From Achromobacter insolitus (GTDB taxonomy: Bacteria > Pseudomonadota > Gammaproteobacteria > Burkholderiales > Burkholderiaceae_B), in contig NZ_NJIF01000001.1 of assembly GCF_002209555.1 (NCBI RefSeq), positions 868,001 to 932,000 of the forward strand: a stretch of DNA of 64,000 nt, in the 5' to 3' direction. Position 1 is the first letter of the stretch; each line of letters starts with the position of its first letter. Both the position numbers and the translations under genes were made by a program. Positions 30,204-39,816 of the stretch are shown here, in pieces. The notes under the pieces were generated by a model. It saw only the letters and a program-made list of their open reading frames with translations. It was not told the origin of the DNA and made no database searches.

Positions 30204-31103
30204 ATGGACACGCCACGAAAGACTGCATTCGAGGGCATCTGGCTGCCCATGATCACCCCGATGCGCGGCGGCTATGTGGACCTGGAGGCCGCGCAGGCGC
30301 TGGCCCGCTATTACCGCAACGCGGGCATCGCCGGCCTGGTGTTGTTCGGGTCAACTGGCGAGGGCAGCCTGCTAAGCATGCCAGAAAAGATCGACATGAT
30401 CGAAGCCATTTCCAGCGACCCGCACGCGCTGCCCCTGGTGTTTGGCGCGGGCGGCGTCGATACGCGCGGCGTGGCCGCCGCGATCCGGCGCCTGGACAAA
30501 TACCAGCCGGCCGGCTACCTGGTGCCGCCCCCCTACTATCTCGGACCGTCCCAGGCAGGCATTCTGTGGCACTACCGGCAGATCGCCTGGGCCACCGAGC
30601 GGCCCATCATCCTCTACAACATCCCCAAGCGCACCGGCGTGACGATGACCGTCGAAACCATGGAGACACTGGCTGCCCTGCCCAACTTCTGCGCTGTGAA
30701 GGAATGCAATCCTTCCGTATTGGCGGCGCTGAATGCGCGCGGCACCTTGGCTCCGCTTTGCGGCGAGGACCTGGCTCTGCTGGACCACTTCGCGGCGGGG
30801 GGCCGCGGGGCCATTCCGGCCGCCGCGCACCTCTATCCCGAGCGCTATATCGAAGTGATGCAACTGGCCCGCGACGGCCATCTGGAAGCCGCGCGCGCAC
30901 TGTTCGAGCCGCTGCGCGGCTTGATCCGCCTGCTTTACGCCGAACCCAATCCCGCGCCGATCAAACGGGCGCTCGCCATGCAGGGGCTTGTCGCCGACGA
31001 ACTGCGCATGCCCATGACCAGCGCCAGCCGCGAGCTGGGGCAACGCCTGCAGCGGGCCATGAGCGTGGTGCAGGGCTCGCCTAGCCGGCTGCAGACAGCT
31101 TGA
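30204..31103 (+). CDS. dapA: 4-hydroxy-tetrahydrodipicolinate synthase family protein (DapA-like)
   Basis: TIM-barrel Schiff-base aldolase, 299 aa. Residues matching the DapA active site are present: K166 in FCAVKECN (Schiff-base lysine), Y138 and R143 in LYNIPKRTG, and the substrate loop [10 protein letters not shown]. The C terminus ends [15 protein letters not shown] as in true DapA, so lysine/DAP synthesis is favoured over other aldolases of the superfamily, although paralogues of related function cannot be excluded. It is three bases downstream of the 96-aa gene and its 3' end overlaps the convergent chemoreceptor gene by 23 bp. Confidence 0.85.
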   Translation: MDTPRKTAFEGIWLPMITPMRGGYVDLEAAQALARYYRNAGIAGLVLFGSTGEGSLLSMPEKIDMIEAISSDPHALPLVFGAGGVDTRGVAAAIRRLDKYQPAGYLVPPPYYLGPSQAGILWHYRQIAWATERPIILYNIPKRTGVTMTVETMETLAALPNFCAVKECNPSVLAALNARGTLAPLCGEDLALLDHFAAGGRGAIPAAAHLYPERYIEVMQLARDGHLEAARALFEPLRGLIRLLYAEPNPAPIKRALAMQGLVADELRMPMTSASRELGQRLQRAMSVVQGSPSRLQTA

Positions 31104-32622
31104 AGACGGACACCGCGCTCGCCAGTTCGCCCGCCTGGTCGCTCAGGGCGGCGGCTGACGCCGCGAACTCTTCGACCAACGCGGCGTTCTGTTGCGTCAC
31201 GCCGTCCAGATGCGTCACGGCCTGGTTGATCTGCTCGATGCCGACGCTCTGCTCGGCCGACGCCGTGGCAATCTCACCCATCAGCGGTGCGCTGGTGGCG
31301 GCCGATTCCAGCACGTTGCCCATGGTTGCGCTGGCCTGCTCGACACGCTGGCTGCCCCGAGCCACCGAGTCCGCCGACGCTTCGATCAATGTCTTGATTT
31401 CCTTGGCTGCGGTAGCCGAACGCTGAGCCAGCGCGCGGACCTCTCCCGCCACCACCGCGAAGCCCCGGCCCTGTTCACCCGCTCGCGCAGCTTCCACGGC
31501 GGCATTCAGCGCCAGGATGTTGGTCTGGAATGCGATCTCGTCGATCAGCCGGATGATTTCGTCAATACGCTGCGAGCTCTGCGAAATCTCGCGCATGGCA
31601 TCTATCGCGTGCTGGGTTTCATCGCTGCCTTGCCGTGCCAGTTGCGCCGCCTGGCCGGCCAGCGAGCTGACCTCGCGGACGTGCTCCGCGCTTTGCTTGG
31701 CGGTCGCGGTAATTTCCTCGACGCTGGCGGCCGTCTGCTCCAGCGCGGCGGCCTGCTTTTCGGTGCGGTCCGATAGGTCCATGCTGCCCGCCGCGATCTG
31801 GCGCGACGCCGCGGCAATGGATGCCGTGGAATGCACGATGCTGCGCACCGCGGCATCCAGGCGTCCCTGCATCCGCGCCATGGCATCGAACAATCGGCCA
31901 ATCTCGCCCCGCTGATTGCGAGGCACGTCGCCCGACAGATCGCCGTCCGCCACGCGTTCGCATACCGCCACCGCCTCGTCCAGCGGCCTCAGGACGTGGG
32001 TGCGGAAGAAGCGCAGCGCCGCCGCCAGCAGCAGAACCAGAAGGCCCAGCGTCATGCCGCCCTGCCGCCACAAAGAACTGTAGAAAGCCTGATCGACGTC
32101 GTCCACGTAAAGACCCGAGAACATCAGCCAGCCCCATTCGGGGTCGTAAGCGGCGTAGCTGATCTTGGGCAGCGCCCGCTCCGTTCCCGGCCGTGGAAAG
32201 AGATAGTGCGTATAGCCCCCGCCCGCCTTGCCCTGGGCATACAGATCCTCGAAAATCGCTTGCCCCTCGCTGTCCTTGATGGCCCGCACGTTGGTGCCAA
32301 CCAGTTTGGCATCGGGATGCACAAGCAACTCATAGCCATCGCTGAAGGCGCCGACGTAACCGTCCTCACCGTAGCGCAATTGCGCCAGCCGCCGCGCCAC
32401 ATTGCGCTTGGCCTCGTCCACGGCCATCCCCTCGCGCACGCTCTGCTTGCCGTTACGCACGATGCCCGCCGCCAGGTCCAGAACATGGCGCAGCTCGGTC
32501 TTGCGCTCGGCCACCATCTCGGCACGGCGTTCCCAGCTGCCCCATGCGCCCAGGGCCAGCACTGCGGCGCCAACCGCGAACACAAACCACAGCAGCTCTC
32601 TGCGCAAGCTGGAATTTTTCAT
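31081..32622 (-). CDS. Methyl-accepting chemotaxis protein with single-Cache sensor
   Basis: Inner-membrane chemoreceptor, 513 aa. Helix 1 (about residues 10-28), a periplasmic sCache_2-like domain (about 35-185, with [23 protein letters not shown]), helix 2 (about 190-210), HAMP (about 212-265) and a signalling coiled coil whose hairpin tip reads [20 protein letters not shown]. The sCache class often binds small organic acids or amino acids; the ligand here is unknown. There is no CheW-binding pentapeptide for CheR at the C terminus (ends FKLSAAG). Confidence 0.93.
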   Translation of the reverse strand: MKNSSLRRELLWFVFAVGAAVLALGAWGSWERRAEMVAERKTELRHVLDLAAGIVRNGKQSVREGMAVDEAKRNVARRLAQLRYGEDGYVGAFSDGYELLVHPDAKLVGTNVRAIKDSEGQAIFEDLYAQGKAGGGYTHYLFPRPGTERALPKISYAAYDPEWGWLMFSGLYVDDVDQAFYSSLWRQGGMTLGLLVLLLAAALRFFRTHVLRPLDEAVAVCERVADGDLSGDVPRNQRGEIGRLFDAMARMQGRLDAAVRSIVHSTASIAAASRQIAAGSMDLSDRTEKQAAALEQTAASVEEITATAKQSAEHVREVSSLAGQAAQLARQGSDETQHAIDAMREISQSSQRIDEIIRLIDEIAFQTNILALNAAVEAARAGEQGRGFAVVAGEVRALAQRSATAAKEIKTLIEASADSVARGSQRVEQASATMGNVLESAATSAPLMGEIATASAEQSVGIEQINQAVTHLDGVTQQNAALVEEFAASAAALSDQAGELASAVSVFKLSAAG

Positions 32623-32770
32623 AGTCCCTCTTATCTCTGACCATTCGTCATGAAACCAATCACGGCCGAATGTGACTATTTATGTATACGTTTCGTCAGA
32701 ATAAGGGACGGCACCAGGGTTTTCACCAGGTCTGCGAGAGCAGCTTGATCTATCGCAAGAGGCATAAAAA

Positions 32771-32798
32771 AAACGCAAGGCGCGCTTGCCTTGCGTTT
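32771..32798 (-). terminator. Terminator of the O-antigen-ligase-like gene
   Basis: Perfect 11-bp stem AAACGCAAGGC (32771-32781) / GCCTTGCGTTT (32788-32798) with a GCGCTT loop. The run of A on the left becomes the U-tract for minus-strand transcripts, placing it after the gene ending at 32843. Confidence 0.85.
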
Positions 32799-32842
32799 CT
32801 CGAGGGGTGGCGATTTCAAGCCGCGGGTTTCTTCACGTCATC

Positions 32843-34111
32843 CTAAGATGCCTGCCGTCGCGCATCCGCGGAGCGCGGCGTGGTCAATGCAATCAGCGCC
32901 ACCACGATCAAGGAATAGGTGGGAACGCTGCGCATGTTGCGGAACATCATTTCAGTCAGGCTGAAGGCGCAATACCCCAGGCAGAACAGCAACCCCATCT
33001 GCGCGCCGATGCGTATGACGCGATCGTCGCTGGCCAGCCGGCGCAGAAACACGAAAGCGGGTACCAGATATAGCGCGAGTATGCTCAGCAAGCCCAGCAG
33101 GCCGTATCCAGACAACGCGGCAAGCAGGTCGTTGTGAGGTTCGCCGTAGCCTTCGACCACCTCCTTGGACACCACGCCCTGCTTCTGCAGCTCAAGCAGT
33201 TCGTTGCGGAAATTGCTCGGCCCCACCCCTACGACGGGGCTTTTCTGGAACATGAGGAGCGACGCGTGCCACAGCTGCAGACGGATGCCGAACGAGGTAT
33301 CCCGGTCAGCCGATGTGGAGAACCCCTGCAACTCGGTCGCGACCGACTGCATGCGGCTACTGAAATTCCATATTCCGACCGCGCTGACGATCAGCACCAC
33401 GCTGACCGCCAATGCACAATATCCTTTGTGACGGGTGCTCCAACCACGCAGCCCCAGCAGAAACACCACTGCCAGGATAGGAAGCAGCATCCAGCTGCTA
33501 CGCGTCAGCGACAGCCAGGTCGCCCATACGCTCAAGGCAAAGGCCAGGATCTTGAGCGCGGTTTCCGCGCGCGGCCAGCGCGACAAGGCGCCCCAACCGA
33601 TCGACAACAGCGACATCGAACCGAACAGCAGGGTCATGTTCGCAAAGGCAACGGCGTTGTAGCGCCCGCCGATATCGACCACCGAACCTCGCCCCCAGTA
33701 CGTCATGGCGACGATCAGTATTCCCGACCCCGCCAGCGCACCGGCCAGAATGCTCCATTGGATCTGCTTGAGCCACTGTTGCGGCGCTCTCAACAGCAGC
33801 CAGAGCACCGGCACCGCCAGCGCGAACCGCAGCAGCTTCTCCAGCTCGGAATTGCTCCATACGCCTCGCACCATGGACGTGAGGGCCAGGCAGAGCAGCG
33901 GCAGCAGCAATACCAGGCCCACGGGCCAGAGGGCCCGGAAATTCATGGGTTCGTAGTGCTTGATCGCATTGGCCGCCAGCGCCGTCAGCGCAATCAAGCC
34001 GGACAGATAGACAATGGCCGGCCCCCCTACTGGACTGGTCAAGGCCAGTGCGGGAACCAATAACACCAGCCACGTGGCCAAGAGAACGTACATTCGGGGC
34101 ACAACAATCAA
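32843..34111 (-). CDS. O-antigen ligase / Wzy_C-family membrane protein
   Basis: 422-aa polytopic membrane protein with about eleven helices and a large periplasmic loop. The loop contains the Wzy_C-type sequence VGVGPSNFRNELLEL, followed by GEPHNDLLAALSGYGLLGLL, where the His is a hallmark of O-antigen ligases and polymerases. It may attach or polymerise glycans on lipid A-core or on proteins (PglL/PilO relatives share this fold). No LPS gene is adjacent, so the acceptor is unclear. Flanked by its own terminator and by icd. Confidence 0.8.
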   Translation of the reverse strand: MIVVPRMYVLLATWLVLLVPALALTSPVGGPAIVYLSGLIALTALAANAIKHYEPMNFRALWPVGLVLLLPLLCLALTSMVRGVWSNSELEKLLRFALAVPVLWLLLRAPQQWLKQIQWSILAGALAGSGILIVAMTYWGRGSVVDIGGRYNAVAFANMTLLFGSMSLLSIGWGALSRWPRAETALKILAFALSVWATWLSLTRSSWMLLPILAVVFLLGLRGWSTRHKGYCALAVSVVLIVSAVGIWNFSSRMQSVATELQGFSTSADRDTSFGIRLQLWHASLLMFQKSPVVGVGPSNFRNELLELQKQGVVSKEVVEGYGEPHNDLLAALSGYGLLGLLSILALYLVPAFVFLRRLASDDRVIRIGAQMGLLFCLGYCAFSLTEMMFRNMRSVPTYSLIVVALIALTTPRSADARRQAS

Positions 34112-34159
34112 CCTGGGAAAAACGCGGCATGCATCATGCCGTTTGATTAGTTAGACAAA

Positions 34160-34186
34160 ACCCGCCCGCCATGACGGCGGGCGGGT
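34160..34186 (-). terminator. Terminator of icd
   Basis: Perfect stem ACCCGCCCGCC (34160-34170) / GGCGGGCGGGT (34176-34186) with an ATGAC loop; the AAAA on the left gives UUUU for minus-strand RNA just past the icd stop codon. Confidence 0.8.
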
Positions 34187-34222
34187 CTGGGGAAACGCGG
34201 AAAAGCTACCCGCCAGTGCTGC

Positions 34223-35479
34223 TTACATATTATCGATCATCACCTGGCCGAAGCCCGAGCACGACACCTGCGTCGCGCCTTCGAGCAAGCGGGCAAAGTC
34301 GTACGTGACCTTCTTGGACAGGATGGATTTTTCCATGCTGGAAATGATCAGGTCGGCCGCTTCGGTCCAGCCCATGTGGCGCAGCATCATTTCGGCCGAC
34401 AAGATTTCCGAACCGGGGTTCACGTAGTCCTTGCCCGCGTATTTTGGGGCCGTGCCGTGGGTAGCTTCGAACATGGCGACAGAATCGGACAGATTCGCGC
34501 CCGGAGCTATGCCGATGCCGCCCACCTGCGCTGCCAGCGCGTCGGAGATGTAGTCGCCGTTCAGGTTCAACGTGGCGATTACGTCATACTCGGCCGGGCG
34601 CAGCAGGATCTGTTGCAGGAACGCGTCGGCGATAACGTCCTTGACGATGACTTCCCGGCCGGTCTTCGGATTCTTGAACTTGCACCACGGGCCGCCGTCG
34701 ATCAGCGTGGCGCCGAATTCCTTCTGCAGCAGCGCGTAGCCCCAGTCGCGGAAGCCGCCTTCCGTGAACTTCATGATGTTGCCCTTGTGCACCAACGTCA
34801 GCGACGTGCGGTCATTGTCGATGACGTACTGCGCCGCCTTGCGCACCAGGCGCTCGGTGCCTTCGCGCGACACCGGCTTGATGCCGATGGACGAGGTGTT
34901 CGGGAAGCGGATCTTCTTCACGCCGAGCTTGGTCTGCAGGAACTGGATCAGTTCCTTGGCCTGCTCGCTTTCGGCCATGTATTCGATGCCGGCGTAGATG
35001 TCTTCCGAGTTCTCGCGGAAGATCACCATATTGGTCTTTTCCGGCTCGCGGACCGGCGAAGGCACGCCCTTGAAATACGCCACCGGGCGCAGGCAGACGT
35101 ACAGGTCCAGCTGCTGGCGCAACGCCACGTTCAGCGAACGGATGCCGCCGCCCACCGGCGTGGTCAGCGGGCCCTTGATGGACACCACGTAATCCTTGAC
35201 CACATCCAGGGTCTCGTCGGGAAGCCACACGTCCGGGCCGTAGACCTTGGTGGCCTTCTCGCCGGCATAGACTTCCATCCAGTGGATCTTGCGCTTGCCG
35301 CCGTAGGCCTTCTGCACCGCCGCGTCGACGACCTTGATCATCACCGGCGTGATGTCGGCGCCCGTGCCGTCGCCTTCGATGAAGGGGACGATGGGCTGAT
35401 CGGGCACATTCAGCGAGAAATCAGCATTGACCGTGATCTTCTGGCCGCCAGCGGGAACCTTGATATGTTGGTAGGACAT
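34223..35479 (-). CDS. icd: Isocitrate dehydrogenase (NADP+)
   Basis: TCA-cycle enzyme converting isocitrate to 2-oxoglutarate with NADPH formation, 418 aa. The start is the ATG opening [13 protein letters not shown], preceded by GGAG at a 5-nt spacing; an upstream frame exists but lacks such a site. Key stretches are [27 protein letters not shown] (substrate-binding, phosphorylatable Ser), [34 protein letters not shown] and [14 protein letters not shown]. Divergent from the DUF1841 gene. Confidence 0.96.
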   Translation of the reverse strand: MSYQHIKVPAGGQKITVNADFSLNVPDQPIVPFIEGDGTGADITPVMIKVVDAAVQKAYGGKRKIHWMEVYAGEKATKVYGPDVWLPDETLDVVKDYVVSIKGPLTTPVGGGIRSLNVALRQQLDLYVCLRPVAYFKGVPSPVREPEKTNMVIFRENSEDIYAGIEYMAESEQAKELIQFLQTKLGVKKIRFPNTSSIGIKPVSREGTERLVRKAAQYVIDNDRTSLTLVHKGNIMKFTEGGFRDWGYALLQKEFGATLIDGGPWCKFKNPKTGREVIVKDVIADAFLQQILLRPAEYDVIATLNLNGDYISDALAAQVGGIGIAPGANLSDSVAMFEATHGTAPKYAGKDYVNPGSEILSAEMMLRHMGWTEAADLIISSMEKSILSKKVTYDFARLLEGATQVSCSGFGQVMIDNM

Positions 35480-35682
35480 GAATGCTCCATTTGCTCCGAG
35501 TGGTTTTTCTGCACGCGCCGGCATCGGGAAGTGCCCGTTCCGGCGGGGATGATCGCCCTCGGGAACCGCGCACTGGATGGCCGATAGCAACCAATTCTAT
35601 ATCGCAAAGCGGCTGGCGAGCCTGACCGTCCGCGCACGGCGGTAAAATAATGCATCACCAGCCCGCTTTCCGCCCCCCTCAG

Positions 35683-36108
35683 ATGTTCAATCCCTCCCGC
35701 GACCAAGTCCGCGAATTCTTTATCGAAACCTGGCGCAAGCACCGCGCCTCCGAAGTGCTGACCCCGCTCGAGGCCATCGCTCTGGACTGGATCATCGAAC
35801 ATCCCGAGTACCACGGCGACCTGGAAAACCCCGAGGCGATGACGGCCGAATACTCCGTGGAAAAGGGCCGTACCAATCCCTTTCTGCACCTGTCCATGCA
35901 CCTGGCCATCGCCGAGCAGCTGTCCATCGACCATCCGCCCGGGATCCGTCAGGCCTACCAGCAACTGGTGGCCCGCAGCGACGCCCACCAGGCCGCGCAT
36001 GAAATCATGGAATGCCTGGGCCAGGTAGTCTGGGAAGCGCAACGCCTGGGCACCCCGCTGGACAGCGATACCTATATCGATCTGATCCGCCAGCGCGCCA
36101 GCCGCTGA
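35683..36108 (+). CDS. DUF1841 family protein
   Basis: 141 aa from the ATG opening MFNPSRDQVREFF, the conserved beginning of DUF1841; an earlier in-frame ATG at 35650 is possible but less conserved. The family signature continues with TPLEAIALDWIIEHPEYH, NPFLHLSMHLAIAEQLSIDHPPG and the Cys/His-containing AAHEIMECLGQVVWEAQR. The several conserved His residues hint at metal binding; function is unknown. Found in many betaproteobacteria, often near icd or cytochrome c genes. Confidence 0.85.
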   Translation: MFNPSRDQVREFFIETWRKHRASEVLTPLEAIALDWIIEHPEYHGDLENPEAMTAEYSVEKGRTNPFLHLSMHLAIAEQLSIDHPPGIRQAYQQLVARSDAHQAAHEIMECLGQVVWEAQRLGTPLDSDTYIDLIRQRASR

Positions 36109-36132
36109 AACGCCCCGCCTGCCCAAAAGAGA

Positions 36133-36155
36133 AAAGCCCTCGAATCGAGGGCTTT
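36133..36155. terminator. Bidirectional terminator between DUF1841 gene and cytochrome c genes
   Basis: AAAGCCCTCGA (36133-36143) and TCGAGGGCTTT (36145-36155) form a long palindrome with T-rich sequence on the right and AAAAGAGAAAA on the left. It lies between convergent genes. Confidence 0.85.
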
Positions 36156-36186
36156 CTTGTTTTGCGGAAGGACGAGCCTGCGTTGC

Positions 36187-36549
36187 CTATTTACGCACGC
36201 CCAGGTCGCTCGGCTGGGCGGCCAGCCAGGCAGCCACGTTGGAGATGTCCTGGTCGGACAGTTGCGTCGCGAAGGCGCCCATGATGGGGTTCTTGCGCAC
36301 ATTGGCCGTGGCCGCGCTGCCGGAGGCGCCGCGCTTGTAGGCCTTCAGGGCGTGCACCAGGTAATCCGCGTGCTGACCGGCGAGGGTCGGATAGGCCGGA
36401 TCCACCGCCGTCTTGGCGTCCGCGCCGTGGCAGGATGCACAGTTGAACTTGTCGAAAACGGCCTTGCCGGCCGCCAGGTCCTGCGCCTGGGCGGCAACGC
36501 CCGTCATGGCCAGGGTCGCGCCCGCAAGGGCAAGCATGTAGCGATTCAT
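36187..36549 (-). CDS. Class I cytochrome c (c4/c553-like)
   Basis: 120-aa secreted monohaem cytochrome. A signal peptide ends near VAAQAQ (about residue 22). Haem-binding CASCH occupies residues 37-41 and the likely distal ligand is M90 in NPIMGAF. The C terminus DQDISNVAAWLAAQ is typical of the c4/c553 group, periplasmic electron carriers to terminal oxidases. It lies 12 bp downstream of a second, related cytochrome gene; the pair probably form an operon. Confidence 0.92.
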   Translation of the reverse strand: MNRYMLALAGATLAMTGVAAQAQDLAAGKAVFDKFNCASCHGADAKTAVDPAYPTLAGQHADYLVHALKAYKRGASGSAATANVRKNPIMGAFATQLSDQDISNVAAWLAAQPSDLGVRK

Positions 36550-36561
36550 GTGTTTGCCCCC

Positions 36562-36915
36562 TTACTTGAGATTCGAGTAGTACGCGGCCAGGTCGGCGAT
36601 GTCCTGGTCGGACAGGCTGCCGGCGATGGCGTCCATCGTGGGATGGCTGCGCGCGCCTTTCTTGTACTCGTTGAGGGCGGTTTCGATGTACTTGGCGTTC
36701 TGCCCAGCAATCATCGGCACGTGGTAGAGCTCAGGAAATGTTGCCTTGTAGCCTTCGATGCCGTGGCAACCGATGCACATGGAAACCTTGTCACGGGCGT
36801 TCTGGACATTACCGACCACTGCTGCGTCTGCAGCAACAGCCTGGCCGGCGATCGCACAGGATGCCATCGTGGCCAACACGGATACCGTGTACTTCAGAGA
36901 GGTTCGCAACTTCAT
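36562..36915 (-). CDS. Class I cytochrome c (c4/c553-like)
   Basis: 117-aa secreted monohaem cytochrome with signal peptide (cleavage near AVAAD, about residue 30), haem motif CIGCH (47-51) and a probable distal ligand M94 in HPTMDAIA. It shares the C-terminal SLSDQDIADLAAYYSNLK pattern with its neighbour, so the two look like an old duplication; together they resemble the two halves of a dihaem cytochrome c4 encoded separately. Divergent from the MoxR gene. Confidence 0.92.
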   Translation of the reverse strand: MKLRTSLKYTVSVLATMASCAIAGQAVAADAAVVGNVQNARDKVSMCIGCHGIEGYKATFPELYHVPMIAGQNAKYIETALNEYKKGARSHPTMDAIAGSLSDQDIADLAAYYSNLK

Positions 36916-37090
36916 TGGAATGGCTCTTCTTGGTATGGCTAAGGACTAGGGCCTGCTCACACGAAAAGGCCCTCGGCAAACACGTTGCGGGTCGAACCCA
37001 AAGCAAAACCGCCTGATTGTACGATAATTGCTCAGGATTAATACCTTACGATGGTATTGATTACCGTCAAATCTCAGAAGCCATCAGACC

Positions 37091-37972
37091 ATGTCCGCAG
37101 CCCAGTCCGCTACCTCCGCCTCGCCAGACCGCTTCGACGGGACCGACAACTATGTCGCCACCGATGACCTGAAACTCGCCGTCAATGCCGCCCTTACCTT
37201 GCAGCGCCCGCTCCTGATCAAGGGCGAGCCCGGCACCGGCAAGACCATGCTGGCCGAAGAGGTGGCGCGGGCGCTGGGGCGTCCGCTGCTGCAATGGCAC
37301 ATCAAATCCACCACCAAGGCCCATCAGGGTCTGTACGAATACGACGCGGTGTCGCGCCTGCGCGACTCGCAATTGGGCGACGAAAAAGTCCGTGATATCC
37401 GGAACTACATCGTGCAGGGCACGCTGTGGCAGGCCTTCCAGTCGCCGGAACCGGTCGTGCTGCTGATCGACGAGATCGACAAGGCCGACATCGAGTTCCC
37501 CAACGACCTGCTGCGCGAACTGGACCGCATGGAGTTCCACGTATATGAAACGCGCGAGACCATCTCGGCGCGCCATCGTCCGCTGGTCATCATCACGTCC
37601 AACAACGAAAAGGACCTGCCCGACGCCTTCCTGCGCCGCTGCTTCTTCCATTACATCCGCTTCCCCGACCGCGAAACCATGCGCGATATCGTGGCGGTGC
37701 ACTATCCGCACCTGAAGCAGGACGTGCTGCGCGCCGCGCTGGACACGTTCTTCGCGCTGCGCGACGCGCCTGGCCTCAAGAAAAAACCGTCCACCTCCGA
37801 GCTGCTGGACTGGCTGCGCCTGCTGCTGGCCGAAGGCTCGACCGCAGCGGAAATCGACGCGCACACCGCCACGGCCGTGCCGCTGATGGCGGGCGCGCTG
37901 CTCAAGAACGAGCAGGACGTGCACCTCCTGGAACGCCTGGCGGCCATGACGCGCGGCGGCCAGCGCCGCTGA
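37091..37972 (+). CDS. MoxR-family AAA+ ATPase
   Basis: 293-aa AAA_5/MoxR ATPase. Walker A GEPGTGKT (residues 45-52), Walker B VVLLIDEIDKAD, sensor 1 VIITSNNEKDLPDAFLRRC. MoxR ATPases work with VWA-domain partners as chaperones in the assembly or metal loading of enzyme complexes (as in cox, nor and CbbQO systems). The partner gene follows 28 bp downstream. The target complex is unknown; the adjacent divergent cytochromes make a respiratory target conceivable. Confidence 0.92.
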   Translation: MSAAQSATSASPDRFDGTDNYVATDDLKLAVNAALTLQRPLLIKGEPGTGKTMLAEEVARALGRPLLQWHIKSTTKAHQGLYEYDAVSRLRDSQLGDEKVRDIRNYIVQGTLWQAFQSPEPVVLLIDEIDKADIEFPNDLLRELDRMEFHVYETRETISARHRPLVIITSNNEKDLPDAFLRRCFFHYIRFPDRETMRDIVAVHYPHLKQDVLRAALDTFFALRDAPGLKKKPSTSELLDWLRLLLAEGSTAAEIDAHTATAVPLMAGALLKNEQDVHLLERLAAMTRGGQRR

Positions 37973-38000
37973 GCCGCCTCCTTGCACCGACGGCCCGCAT

Positions 38001-39173
38001 ATGCTGATCGATTTCTTCTACCACCTCCGGGCGCACAAGCTCCCCGTCTCGGTCAAGGAATACCTGACCCTGGTGGACGCGTTGCGCCAGGACCTCATGG
38101 CGCCCACGCTGGACGAGTTCTATTTCCTGGCGCGCGCCACGCTGGTCAAGGACGAGGCGCTCTACGACCGCTATGACAAGGCTTTCGGCGCCTACTACAA
38201 GGGCATCGCGGCCGCGCTGCCGGCGGGCAAGGAAATCCCGCTGGACTGGCTCATCAAGCAATTTGAGAAAAGCCTGACCCCGGAAGAAAAAGCCGCGATT
38301 GAAAAGCACGGCTGGGACAAGCTGATGGAACTCTTCAAGGAGCGCCTCGAAGAGCAAAAGGAACGCCACGCCGGCGGCAGCAAATGGATCGGCACCGGCG
38401 GCACTTCGCCCTTCGGCAATGGAGGCTATCACCCCGAAGGCATACGCGTGGGCGGCGATTCCGCCGGCAACCGCAGCGCGGTCAAGGTCTGGGACATGCG
38501 CCAGTTCAAGGACTACGACGACCAGGTCGAACTGGGCACGCGCAACTTCAAGGTTGCCCTGCGCCGCTTGCGGCGCTTCGCGCGGCAAGGCGCGGAAATG
38601 GAACTGGATCTGGACGACACCATCGCCAGCACCGCGCGCAATGCCGGCCACCTGGATCTGCGCATGGTCCCGGAACGCCACAATACCGTGAAGGTGCTGA
38701 TGCTGCTGGACGTAGGCGGCAGCATGGACGACCACATCGGGCGTGTCGAGGAACTGTTCTCGGCGGCGCGCAGCGAATTCCGCAACCTGGAAGTCTATTA
38801 CTTCCATAACTGCCCCTACGAAAGCCTGTGGCAAAGCAATCGCAGACGCCAGAGCGAGCGTTTCGACACCTGGGACGTCCTGCGCAAGTACAACCCGGAC
38901 TGGCGCCTGATCATCGTTGGCGACGCCACCATGAGTCCCTACGAAATCCTGCAGCCGGGCGGCTCGGTCGAGCACTACAACAAGGAGCCCGGCGCTGAAT
39001 GGATGCGCCGGTTGCTGGACGCCTGGCCCAAATCGGTCTGGCTCAATCCCGAACCCACGGCATCGTGGCAATACCGTCAGTCCATTGCACTGATGCGCGA
39101 CATCATGCAGGGCCGCATGTACCCCGTAACGGTCGCCGGCCTGGAACAGGCCATGCGCGTGCTATCGAAGTAG
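38001..39173 (+). CDS. VWA-domain protein (CoxE-like partner of MoxR)
   Basis: 390-aa cytoplasmic protein. The N-terminal half is helical (residues 1-170); the C-terminal half is a VWA fold with a MIDAS-like motif DVGGSMDD at D237. The first MIDAS residue pattern is DxGxS, with a Gly at the second variable position. EVYYFHNCPYESLW and LIIVGDATMSPYEI follow as in CoxE/YeaD-type partners. It is co-transcribed with the MoxR ATPase. Confidence 0.88.
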   Translation: MLIDFFYHLRAHKLPVSVKEYLTLVDALRQDLMAPTLDEFYFLARATLVKDEALYDRYDKAFGAYYKGIAAALPAGKEIPLDWLIKQFEKSLTPEEKAAIEKHGWDKLMELFKERLEEQKERHAGGSKWIGTGGTSPFGNGGYHPEGIRVGGDSAGNRSAVKVWDMRQFKDYDDQVELGTRNFKVALRRLRRFARQGAEMELDLDDTIASTARNAGHLDLRMVPERHNTVKVLMLLDVGGSMDDHIGRVEELFSAARSEFRNLEVYYFHNCPYESLWQSNRRRQSERFDTWDVLRKYNPDWRLIIVGDATMSPYEILQPGGSVEHYNKEPGAEWMRRLLDAWPKSVWLNPEPTASWQYRQSIALMRDIMQGRMYPVTVAGLEQAMRVLSK

Positions 39174-39192
39174 AAGCAGACGGGACTGGCGC

Positions 39193-39750
39193 TCAGCCAT
39201 CCACGGGCTTTTCCGGCGTATCCAGCGTCAGTTGATAGAACGCCAGATCCAGCCAGCGTCCGAACTTGAAGCCCGCCTCGCGTATGGTGCCCGCATGCGT
39301 GAAGCCCAGTTTCTCATGCAGCCGGATGCTGCCCTGATTGGCGGCGTCGATGCCGCCGATCAGCACATGCACCTGATTGGCCCGCGCCCGCTGGATCAGC
39401 TCGCGCATCAGCGCCTCGCCCAATCCCCGCCCGCGAAAGCGCCCGTCCACGTACACGGAATGCTCCACCGAGTACTTGTACGCAGGCCAGGCGCGGAATG
39501 TGCCATAGCTGGCAAAAGCCATGAGCTCGCCGGCTTCGTTCTCGTATCCCACCACCGGAAATCCGCCCTGCTGCTTGGCCTGGAACCAGCCCTGCATCGC
39601 CTCGCGCGGCCGCGGCTTGTAGTCGTACAGCGCGGTGGACGTGGCGATGGCGTCGTTGAAAATGGCCAGTATCTGGTCGGCATGGCGGGCATGCGAACAA
39701 TCGACCAGGGTTGCGCCATCCGGCGCGCGGGTTTCGGCGTGCGTAGTCAT
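39193..39750 (-). CDS. GNAT-family N-acetyltransferase (phosphinothricin acetyltransferase-like)
   Basis: 185 aa from the ATG opening MTTHAETRAP; longer upstream frame has no support. Pattern typical of the PAT/YncA branch: ILAIFNDAIATSTALYDY, a motif A with GRGLGEALMRELI for acetyl-CoA binding, and GGIDAANQGSIRLHEKLGF. Members acetylate phosphinothricin, methionine sulfoximine/sulfone or other small amines; the natural substrate is not evident. Confidence 0.88.
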   Translation of the reverse strand: MTTHAETRAPDGATLVDCSHARHADQILAIFNDAIATSTALYDYKPRPREAMQGWFQAKQQGGFPVVGYENEAGELMAFASYGTFRAWPAYKYSVEHSVYVDGRFRGRGLGEALMRELIQRARANQVHVLIGGIDAANQGSIRLHEKLGFTHAGTIREAGFKFGRWLDLAFYQLTLDTPEKPVDG

Positions 39751-39816
39751 GGCGCAAATTGTAGCGAGCCGCAGGGCCTTGCGGGCCTCGGGCCGGCGGC
39801 CGATCCGGACAAAAAA

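Noticed and set aside
32623-32720. Possible sigma-28 flagellar promoter for the chemoreceptor
   Set aside because: A TAAA is present on the minus strand but no GCCGATAA-like element occurs at a 15-bp spacing.
34223-35590. Upstream-extended starts for icd, lolA, the two acetyltransferases, the fimbrial-neighbour frames and the TorF gene
   Set aside because: Longer frames run into divergent promoters or neighbouring genes and lack ribosome sites; the chosen internal ATGs match conserved family N termini.
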